A stretch of 64,000 nt of DNA from Tolypeutes matacus. Taxonomy: Eukaryota; Chordata; Mammalia; Cingulata; Chlamyphoridae. The notes beneath the pieces are model-generated. The model saw only the letters and a program-made list of their open reading frames with translations. It searched no databases and was not told the origin of the DNA. The stretch lies in assembly GCA_026826555.1 (NCBI GenBank), contig JAKSZT010038599.1, positions 2,775,040-2,839,039 on the forward strand, written 5' to 3'. Positions 44,801-54,152 of the stretch are shown here, piece after piece; within the stretch, counting starts at the first letter, position 1; the number at the start of each line of letters is the position of its first letter. The translations under genes and the position numbers were made by a program.

Positions 44801-47714
44801 CCAATAAATACACCATTCTTTAAAGTAGGATATTCACAATTCTTACCTTCTCTAATTCAATTACTTTTATTTAAATCAATAAGATTTACAGCATGCTTGT
44901 CAGATCTTCAGTCTGAGAATATGGAATTATGTCTTCTTTCCAGAAAAGCTAGAGTTCCATTATACAGCTCAAAAACAGAGTTACACAGAAAGGATTGCTG
45001 ATAATTATTTAACTGAGTTTAATCAGTTGCTTGCAAACACATATTTTTGAAATGAGCGTCCATGATGACTTTTTGAAATCCCAGATTAAATTTAGTTCTA
45101 TAATATTTTTTAAATAAAATCAATCCTTAGTCTTTTCAATTCATTTCTTAAATGGAAGCTCCTCCTTCCTTCCGTTTCACTGAGTGTTTGAAAGAAGAAT
45201 TCTCTGTCTACATTTGGCCCCAACCCAGTAGAACTTAATAGAGTCTGTTCTTTTGAAGATCATCATTACTTATTTGATCTTCTGTCATTTGCAGCAAGCT
45301 CATAGGAATAATATCATTTTCATTGACTACTATGTGCCAAGAAATGCATTAATATCTTATTATTTGTAGGAAAAAAAAAAAAAGACAGATTTCCCATTAA
45401 AAAAAAAAGAAAAACTGAGCAGAGACAGAAATATTAAGGCTACTGCCAAATATCACACAATAAGTTAGTGAAAGAACAAAAATTTAGTCCCAGTTCTGTC
45501 AGATTTCAGAACCTATGTTCTTAAAAATCCTGTTATTCTGTATCTATTCTCTGTTCCTTGATATTGTCAAAAACCAACAGCTACAAACAACTTTTAAACT
45601 ACCCAAAATAGGTTTTCTGATGGAAAAACAAGTCCCTGCATTATCAAGGATTTCTATTCATGTGTCCCTCCCAGAATCAGCCTCAACTCAATTACTCCTT
45701 TCTGAACTGACTTTGTTTTTTTATGAGCTCTGATACCTTCTGCACATTCTACTATCCTCAGATACTCACAGTCACTGTGGGAAATGTCTGGGTTAGGATA
45801 TTCTATCTACACTCTTACCAAACAGTAATTTATTTACATTTGAAAGAGTAAGTTTCAATCATTTCTATTCCGTTGATTTGTTATTTTTTTTTGGCAAGTT
45901 CTCTAGGATCTAAATCTGTGAAGATGTCTTCCCCAATATTGTCTTCCAACTGCCAAAATTAAAAACATGTCATGGGGGAAAAAGAATAGCAATAACAGTA
46001 ACCACAACTGCACGGAAAATCCTGTTTCTTGGTTGACTTTCTGATTTGCACTCCGAATTCCCAACTGTCTATCAGCTAAAATCTCAGTAGCTGTGTTTTT
46101 GCACTGTTGGAAAATAATTTTAAAATATTTTCTGCCAGCATGGACACGGTGCTCTCACTCTTGTAAGCCTACAATTTACATCTTTTAAGATTAAAATACA
46201 TGACCAATTGCAGCAGGGGAAGTGATGTGAACTTCACAGCATTTTCCAGACTGCTGCTTTGAGACTAGAAAAGGGGTAGAAGATTAAATCGCTATTCATT
46301 TGCTCATAAGATTTTTCTATGTCCGTGAAAAATAATGTGTTTAGGACACAAGACATTCAATTCACTACTGGCCAGCAAGCATATTGATTGCATAAATTAT
46401 GACTTTCCTCTTTGTATAAAAAAATATTGTGGAATCACAGTAGGAGTTGGATACTTGGCAGGTTTGTTGAGAATCAAACTCAACATATTAGATTTACTTC
46501 ATCTTTGTCATTTATAAAATATTTACCCCTACTAAAATTTTGCAATGTGTTTTTTGAGGATCAGTTGTGTCTGTGGGGTGTGCAATCACATTGTAATGTG
46601 TTTGTGGTTGTACTTTATTACTGAATTTTTAGCTAAAATTTTTTGAAACATAAAACCAAATGATTTGTTTTCTCTCTGAATAGACTCTTAGTGTTGTTTC
46701 AGCTTGAAAGCCAAGCATCTTAAAAGAACAATTAACTGTTTAGATTTTGGCTTATAAACACAAAATAACCTGTTATGATTCACTTGAAAGTTTAAGGCAG
46801 AATAAGGAACTAGAGAATCACTCCCCTCTTTGTCCTCCACTCCTGATACTCAACGAGCCTATGCTTTGAGGTCCTACATTTTATATAAGATTACTTTTAA
46901 TTGTTTGGGAGGGGAGATTGGGGAAGAAACACTTAGAGAAAAAAATCATCATTAATTTTGTATATTACAGATTTTTTCATGGAATATTGGCATCCTGAAA
47001 GTAATATTTAAATAATTTCCACAGCATGGCATAATCTATGCCTTTACATACTTTGCATAAGTTATTACCTTCTAGCAAGGAATGAAAATGAGAATTGTTT
47101 AAAATGGAATATGCTTGATAGTGAATCAAATTTCCCTAGTATGTAAATTATTTCCTGGGAGTGAATAAGGCACATTGGGAGCAATTTAATAAATGATACC
47201 CTAGAGGTCTGAACGGATTAATGAACCTGATTATCCTACTCCTGCAGAAGGGGAAAACTGTCACTCTGCAGTTAGTCTAAATTGAGCTCTCCATAGTGTT
47301 ACTTCAAGGTATGTTGTGGAAAGAGAGGGAATAAATATAGGTGTCCCATTTTTAATACTTCTTGCGGTACAGCAACTTCATCTGATTACTTTCTCTCTCA
47401 GCATGTTTTCATTAGCAAAGTCTTATTGGGACTAGAAAGTGCACTGGTTTTGTTAAAAAAGAAATACCCTCTCTACTCTAATGCTGTGCAGCTTGGTCTA
47501 AGGTGAAAACCCTAGTCATTCTCTCCTAAATGCTCAGGACGAAGGAAGTACCTTGCCTCTTCTTTGTTCTTCACAGGCATTTTCCCATAAAGCTCTTCTA
47601 TAGAATGGGCTCAGTACTCTTTATCTAGCCACAAGCACAAGACTGATGTACAGTCTTGTGTACAATAAGAAAACAGAGTCCCTGATCATTTTATTCAAAA
47701 GAACTGTACTTGTT
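41803..47714. other. Long unique AT-rich region without a gene
   Basis: Almost six kilobases without an L1 or LTR signature, holding one MIR (45325-45525) and several A- and T-runs. Frames such as 44136-44483 (minus, 115 codons), 45515-45733 and 46335-46624 have no recognisable domain, no repeated use elsewhere and no visible splice or promoter setting. I see no gene. This and 28210-34264 are the places where an undetected regulatory element could sit. Confidence 0.55.
45325..45525 (-). repeat. MIR SINE remnant with A-rich interruptions
   Basis: TACTATGTGCCAAGAAATGC at the left, then AAAACTGAGCAGAGACAGA and ATCACACAATAAGTTAGTGA, then AGAACCTATGTTCTTA give the reverse-MIR order (CTATGTGCCAGGC, AACTGAGGC, CACACAGCTAGTAAG, CCATGCTCTT). 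Poly(A) stretches expand its middle. Confidence 0.68.
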
Positions 47715-48010
47715 TCTGTTGCTAAGTAAGAGTTACTACAAATTTAGTGACTGAAAACAACATAAAATCATTATCATACAGTTTTGTGTTCAGTTTTGCG
47801 TATCATACAGGAATCTGGACACAAGTTTGCTGGATCCTCTGGTCAAATCAAGGCTGAAATCAAGGTTCCAAGAAAGGAAGCAATCTCATGTGAAGCTCAG
47901 GTTCCTCTTCCAAGCACATTGAGGTTTTTCCAGTATACTGTTCCTTGCAGTTGTAAGGCTGAGTTCCATCTTTTCTTGTTGGTAGTTAGCCAAGAGTGCT
48001 CTTAGCAACT
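47715..48010 (-). repeat. MLT1-like MaLR LTR remnant
   Basis: CTGTTGCTAAGTAAGAGTTACTACAAATTTAGTGACTGAAAACAACA, then ATCATACAGTTTTGTG and TCAAGGTTCC follow the reverse MLT1-type pattern (TTGCTGCTGTAACAAATTACC, AACTTAGTGGCTTAAAACAAC, TTATCTTACAGTTCTG, ATCAAGGTG). In this entry motifs longer than 20 bases are avoided: the diagnostic parts are TTTAGTGACTGAAAACAAC and ATCATACAGTTTTGTG. Confidence 0.65.
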
Positions 48011-48382
48011 AGAGGCCACCCTCAGATCACATCGTAGACCACACTCTTTCCCACTCAGTTTTGAGTGGTGTGTGCTGATTTAAAATGGCCTACATCCGTT
48101 GCCACAACGGTACTCAGGACAACCTCCAAATCCCAAAGAAGCCCCTGTATTTCAACTGCTAGTCCCCTCCCTGCCCCAAAAGTGTCAAGTGGCCACTGGC
48201 TCCACCTCATTGTTATAATTTCTTCCATTGCTAGAATCACCATATGTGAACAACAGAATACCATCAAGTCCACTCTATAAGCCCTCTCTCACTTGGAGGT
48301 GGAGTGGACATCACCATCTCAGTCCCCTCAGGATTAGGGGAAGAACTATGGACTAGAGTGGACTTGATGGTATTCTGTTGTT
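48011..48382 (-). mobile_element. L1 3' UTR fragment (copy-C type) with internal inversion
   Basis: 48018-48276 is minus-strand L1 3' UTR closely matching 51835-52075 of copy C. From 48277 the text turns round and 48277-48382 is plus-strand L1 3' UTR (reverse complement of the sequence that should follow). A 28-bp segment is present in both orientations, at 48249-48276 and 48355-48382. The extreme L1 3' end and poly(T) are missing at the left, so the fragment was cut or rearranged. A minus frame at 48055-48273 matches the 3' UTR frame in copy C. Confidence 0.8.
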
Positions 48383-48395
48383 CCCATTAACTTTT

Positions 48396-49151
48396 TTTTT
48401 TTTTTTTTTTATTATGGGTAAAAATCAAAATTCTCACAATACATACAAACATTTGTAAAATGATATATAAATATATATGCATATATGTGTATTTGCTTAC
48501 AAAAATGTTATTTTTTTATATATATATATACATATATTTTAAGAGGTGCTTAGATTACCTAAAATATTATACGGAACCCACTCGGATTCCCATGTTGCCC
48601 ACCTCCCACACCTCCCACCACATCCAACACAAACATCTCCCATAGTGTGGCCCACCAACCTCAATGAACTTACACCTCCTGGAGCCTTGCCACCAACCAT
48701 AGACCACAGTTCACACTGTAGACCACACTCTCTCCCACTCAGTTCTGAGTGGTGTGTGCTGATTTAAAATGGCCTACATCCATTGCCACAACAGTACTCA
48801 GGACAACCTCCAACTCCCAAAGAAACCCCTGTATTTCAACTGCTCATCCCCTCCCTACCCAAAAAACTGTCAAGTGGCCACTGGCTCCACCTCATTGTTA
48901 TAATTTCTTGCATTGCAAGAATCACCATATGTGAGCAAGAGAATACCATCAAGTCCACTCTAGTCCATAGTTCTTCCCCCAATCCAGAGGCGACTGGGAT
49001 GGTGATGTCCACTCCAACTCCAAGTGAGAGAGGGCTTATATCCCATGGATATGGTGGGTGGGATGATCCTTCCTGCAGATGCAGGCCCTCTCCATTCCCT
49101 GGGATGGCCATTTCCCATCGTTGTCTCCTCACATCCAAGTCATCCAACTCA
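48396..49151 (-). mobile_element. 756-bp 5'-truncated L1 3' end (copy-C type)
   Basis: It starts on the plus strand with a poly(T) and ATTATGGGTAAAAATC, the reverse of the L1-C tail, and runs through its terminal 3' UTR to CATCCAACTCA. A 14-bp duplication TCCCATTAACTTTT lies at 48382-48395 and 49152-49165 (the T-run makes the last bases ambiguous). This is a classical target-primed, 5'-truncated insertion. The minus frame at 48836-49147 is part of the shared 3' UTR frame but is shifted before its end. Confidence 0.9.
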
Positions 49152-49165
49152 TCCCATTAACTTTT

Positions 49166-49660
49166 AATCTACTTTCTGTTTGTATGAATTTGCTCTTTCT
49201 AGATAATTCATATAAGTAAAATCATGCACTCGTGTACAATTTTTGAAGTTCATCCATGTTGTAGTATATATCAGAACTTTATTATTTTTAGAGCTAGTAC
49301 TCCATTGTATATATGTAACACATTTTGTTTCTCCATTCATTTGTTGATGGACATTTAAGCTGTTTACCCCTTTTAGCTATAGTAATTAATGTTACTATGA
49401 ACAGTTTTCCACAAAAATCTGTTTGAATCTGAATTTTCAATTCCTTTTAATCGAAATATACTTAAGATTGGAATTGCTGAGTCATATGATAATTCCATAT
49501 TTTCTGAAGGACCACCATACTGTTTTCCACAGAGGCTGCACCATTCTGCATTCCCACCAGCAATTAACAATGGTTTTAATTTCTCTGCATCCTCCCAACA
49601 CTTGCTATTTTTTATTTGTTATTATTATTATTTTTTGCTATTGTTTTGTTTTTAATAATA
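49166..49660 (-). mobile_element. Older L1 3' end fragment (ORF2 end and 3' UTR)
   Basis: TAATCTACTTTCTGTTTGTATGAATTT, CATCCATGTTGTAG, CTCCATTGTATATATG and CCACAGAGGCTGCACCATT are standard reverse L1 ORF2-end and 3' UTR sequences (motifs TACTTTCTGTTTGTATG and ACAGAGGCTGCACCATT). The frame at 49373-49570 is a decayed ORF2 C-terminus. It served as host for the L1 insertion at its left. Confidence 0.82.
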
Positions 49661-50662
49661 GCCAACCATGTGGGTGGTTTAGGGAGCACAAATGCCAGAA
49701 ATGTTGTATTATTCCCTTTGTATCTTATTAGTAGACAGTTATCAGTGTGCTCCAATATTGAAAATGGTAACTGTAATACTTGATTAAATAAATGTCTGCC
49801 AGATATCTCCCCTGTATTTTGCCCTTTTTAATTAATATATATCCTTTAGAAAGATACTTTGAGAATTTCAATATTTCACCCACTAGATTTACCACCCATT
49901 GATGACTCATGCCTGAATCAATTATTGTTATCATGATTGACAAACTGGGATTTATTTTCAAATTATTAGTTGTTTTTTATTTTATGAAAGAGCTTTCCCT
50001 TCTTATCTATATCTATCCATCTATTTCTCTATCTATCAATTGATCATTCTTTCTTCCATCCACTCAATCCATTTATATCATTGTGAACTCTTGGGATATT
50101 TTATAGAATAGGTTATAATTTTTCACTATCATTATTTGTACTGTGGCTCACATTGTCCCAGATTTTACCAATGTAAGCTCCTTCAAGCTAGCTCTTTTTC
50201 CATGAGACCAATCCCCACCATTTTTTTAAAGCATTTTCTTATTTTCTGAAAAATCAAGATATTCAAATATTACCTTGTTTCTTTTCAGCCCTATCTCAGG
50301 ATTCAGGCAATTCTTCAAAATGCTTATTTCTTTTCTGTGAAGATTATTACTTAGAAACTTAAGGTCTCGGTACTAGATGTGTTCAATTATCCTGGTTTTT
50401 TGTTGTTTCTTGGCCATCTTACCTGGTAGAATTAGTAAATTATATAATATACACACACACATGTGAACACACACACAAATACATCTGTTTCTCTTTGTAT
50501 GTCTAACTGTTCCTGACTATTAAAACCTATAGGCACTCACAAGAATAATCTCAATTCCAATTTAAAACACCATGGTTTATTTGATCCTACCCACTTTCCA
50601 TATTATAACTCTTTTCTCTGATAGTGAAAAACCTGATTCACATTATTTGTGTTCTATCTAAT
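49661..50662. other. Unique stretch with a CA repeat
   Basis: AT-rich, with (CA)n at about 50448-50480 and T-rich tracts. No gene or recognisable transposon. Confidence 0.5.
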
Positions 50663-50674
50663 TAATTGCTCTCT

Positions 50675-50914
50675 CTTTTTTTTTTTAAGCATTTATATGA
50701 ACCTTTTATTTATACAATTTTAATTGTCATAAAATTAGAAAACTTCTTTTAATTGTACAACACTTTTAAATATTTCATTTAACTTTTATCACATGAACTT
50801 AACCACTTTCAGTATTCCACCCCCTTCCAGGGAACAAACCAAACCATTTGTAACAGTGTGAAACAAAAAGCTTTTTTGAGAAAGCTGGTTTAAACATCAT
50901 GTTCCCCCAAAAGC
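50675..50914 (-). pseudogene. Retrocopy of an mRNA 3' end (unidentified)
   Basis: A 240-bp block is flanked by a 12-bp duplication TAATTGCTCTCT at 50663-50674 and 50915-50926. On the plus strand it starts with a T-run. Read on the minus strand, it ends with an AATAAAAG polyadenylation signal about 20 bases before a poly(A). That is the form of an L1-mobilised, 5'-truncated cDNA. It has no SINE promoter boxes and no match to the L1s here, so a cellular mRNA 3' UTR is the likely source. I cannot name the parent gene. Confidence 0.75.
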
Positions 50915-51515
50915 TAATTGCTCTCTTAATATTGCCATAAAAAAATGTAGTTTCAGAACTGCTGACATGTTTCTGTGGAAAAGAAACCTAATAAGTAGAG
51001 TTCAATATTTTTAGTTTAAAGCTTAGGACATGTAGTCTAAATAATATGTACAAAAGTCACTTGGTCTACTTATTTCTTCCCACCCATGTTTCAGTTGGTG
51101 TTATTCATTTAGAAAGCAGATAGGATAATTATTTCCATTTCTACTCAAATTTAGTGTTTTTGACAAAACCTTATCATTTTTAATTTTTACTCTTTTAGGT
51201 ACTGAAATATTAACATGATTCCAAAAGTCAGGATTATACAAAAGAGACAATTTTGGAGAAGGACCACACATCCCCCTTCCACACACATACATTCCATTCT
51301 CTTGATGCCTTTTTCCTCATTTCCATCCATGCCCTGTAGGTAACCAATCTCATTAATCTCCAATTTATCGTTTTGATGTTTCTTTTTTGCTTAAATTGTT
51401 GTTCAATTTGGAATCACTGAGTAAGGTTTAAACTCAGTTTTCCTCATACTCACCACTACTTTCTTTCCATTGAAATAAATTATTTTAATGAATTGAAGGT
51501 TTCTACTTGTATTAT

Positions 51516-54152
51516 TATTATTAAATTTATTTATTTTTTATTGTGGGTAAAAATCAAATTTTTCACAATACATACCAATATTTGCAAAATGATATATAAA
51601 TATATATGCATATATGTGCATTTGCCTACAAAAATGTTATTTATATATATATTTTAAGAGGTGCTTAGATTACCCAAAATATTACACGGAACCCACTGGG
51701 ATTCCCATGTTGCCCACATCCCACACCTCCCACCACATCCCACAAAAACATCTCCCACAAGTGTGGCCCACCACCCTCAATGGACTTACACATCCTGGGG
51801 CCTTGACACCAACCATAGACCACAGTTCACATCGTAGACCACACTCTCTCCCACACAGTTCTGAGTGGTGTGTGCTGATTTAAAATGGCCTACATCCGTT
51901 GCCATAACGGTACTCAGGACAACCTCCAAGTCCCGATAAAGCCTCTGTATGTCAACTGCACATCCCCTCCCTGCCCCGAAAGTGTCCAGTGGCCACTGGC
52001 TCCACCTCACTCTTATAATTTCTTCCATTGCTAGAATCACCATATGTGTACAACAGAATACCATTAAGTCCACTCTAGTCAATAGTTCTTCCCCCAATCC
52101 TGAGGGGACTGGGATGGTGATGTCCACTCCACCTCCAAGTGAGAGAGGGCTTATATCCCATGGATATGGTGGGTGGGATGATCCTGCCTGCAGATGCAGG
52201 CTCTCTCCATTCCCTGGGATGGCCGCTACCCATTGTTGTCTCCACGCCAAGTGACTTGGATGAGTCAATTGAGCTGTAGGGTAGGAGTTGCAGATCCACC
52301 GAGATTCCACACACACCTGGCACATAGGTAGGCCAGAGGCTCCAGTCTCTGGAAGTATACCTAAAAACTCCAGCATCACATATAGGTTTGAATAGAAGGG
52401 ACTGATGAACCATGTGCAGGGAGGATTTATTTGAATCCAATTCTGTCACTCTCAGGAGCACAGATTCCAAAATAGAGCCCACTGATAAGGCATCAGTCTC
52501 TGGGGCTATCCCCCTTTATATAGGACCTGGGTGTCTCCAGAGCTCTCAGGAGTCCCTCTGTGAGGGGTGATATGCACTTTGATGTTCTATGAGCTCCTAC
52601 TGAGGTGTGCGTAAGTGTTACCTCTGGGATGACCTCCCCACTCTCTTTGAAGTCTCTTAGCCTCTTGAACTCATTTGTTTTTACCTTTTCCCCCTTTTAT
52701 TCAAGGTCTTTTTCCAGTTGTGTTGCCAGTTAGCACTTGGTATTAATCCCTTGTTGCCAGGGAGGCTCATCCTCGGGAGTCATGTCCCACAATGTGGGTA
52801 AGGTAATGCATTCATATGCTGAGTTGGGCTTAGGGAGAGGCCACATTTGAGGAACAAGGAGGCTCTCAGGTGGCAACACTTAGGCTCCCCATAACAGTAA
52901 GCTAAGTTTCAGTTACAAGAGCAAAGACTCATAAAGGTAGTCATCAATAACAAGAACTCATCAGTGGGTCATCCTCTTTTGACAGACACTGTCCCTGCAC
53001 TCAGAGGACTGTTGCTGCTTCCTTGGAGAATGTGGCAGTGCTCTCCAGGCTAGGAATTCAGATTCCCTCATTTATTGAGTGATTGTCCACCCACCGTGAC
53101 CATGCCCCATCCTTTGATCTTTTGAACAATTTTGTATATCTTTCATGTATATTCAGATGAACTTAATACAATTAATCACCCCTTGCAGACACCCCCCACC
53201 AATAATCCCCTGCAGTACCCATTGTAACCCTTCTGTGATCTAAATCTTCCGTGAACATGTAGCCTATATAATAATCGAATACACTTAGTAGGAAAAAGAA
53301 ACAACAATGATATGCTTAAATGCAAGAGACAAAAACAAGGAAACTCAGGAAAAACAAACAAACAAACAATCAAACAAAAAGCAAAACAAAACAAAATATA
53401 ATTAGTGGATTGGGACATTTAAAAAAATGGAAAAAAAGTAAAAGAAATGCCTTTTAAAAATAATTATTCTTTTTTTCCTTTTATCACTGTGTTATCAGAT
53501 GTCCGGTGTGCCGTGACACCTTCCCCCTCTCAATCCCCAGTATCTCCCAAATTTTCATTTAATTTTCAAAGAAGTTTTAGGTCACAGCAAAGTCACACAT
53601 GGAATACCAGAGACTCCCAAATACCAAACCACCCCCCACTTCCCCACCCCATATTAAATACCCTTTTTTTGGGGGGGTGGGCAATTTAGCATTGTTATAA
53701 CTGTTATACAGGTAGCAAAATATAGCAACAAAACATTGTCAATGATTTACAGTATAGTTTACAATTTAGACGATACAGTTTAATAAGTTTTGATGATATT
53801 TACCATGTCCTGTATCCATTACTGTAAGGTAATGAAAACTTATCCCATGACCACTAAATACTCCATTAGATCTTAACTGTTCCTTCCTCCCCACCCCCCT
53901 GGGGCATATGACACTCCACTGTCTAGACTCATGGAATGTCAAGATTCACAGTTACATTCCCTGGGTATTTGAACCTGCCCTTTCTAATCTAACCACCTGT
54001 CAACGCTGCACCACAAAACCCAGTAATATCACTACCCATCTGTCCTATGCTTCAATATGCAACTATACTCTATTCCTTTACCATAGATTATGTCCATATG
54101 GGTGATGGCTCAAAGCCTGCTCTTCTCTTTCTCTCCCTTGTTAACCTATATT
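51516..54152 (-). other. Long 3' UTR of L1 copy C (about 2.6 kb)
   Basis: It begins directly after the ORF2 stop. Blocks in order match copy A at 7342-10168, including the GGATACAGG module (near 53820), the T/A-rich linker (about 53280-53460) and the CACAGAAGGGTTACAA block (near 53235), and the later module near 51850-51960. It ends in an AT-rich tail with a TA repeat and AATAAA. The last part also exists as separate insertions at 6490, 48011 and 48396, so it is transcribed and retroposed as the L1 3' end. Copy A and copy C are independent insertions, so the length is a subfamily trait. Confidence 0.82.
51786..52379 (-). CDS. Candidate third open frame in the L1 copy C 3' UTR (speculative)
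   Basis: An uninterrupted 197-codon frame starts at the ATG at 52379 (MMLEFLGILPETGASGLP) and continues past GVDITIPVPSGLGEELL and VRWSQWPLDTFGAGRG to VSRPQDV. The same frame is readable in the L1 fragments at 48055-48273 and 48836-49147 and, degraded, at 9665-9862. In the two 48-kb copies it stops after HTTQN, which is probably the ancestral end (~170 codons), so the last ~25 residues here arise from loss of a stop. I recognise no domain, signal peptide or motif. Shared openness among close copies is weak evidence, and it may simply be non-coding UTR. Confidence 0.25.
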   Translation of the reverse strand: MMLEFLGILPETGASGLPMCQVCVESRWICNSYPTAQLTHPSHLAWRQQWVAAIPGNGESLHLQAGSSHPPYPWDISPLSLGGGVDITIPVPSGLGEELLTRVDLMVFCCTHMVILAMEEIIRVRWSQWPLDTFGAGRGCAVDIQRLYRDLEVVLSTVMATDVGHFKSAHTTQNCVGESVVYDVNCGLWLVSRPQDV

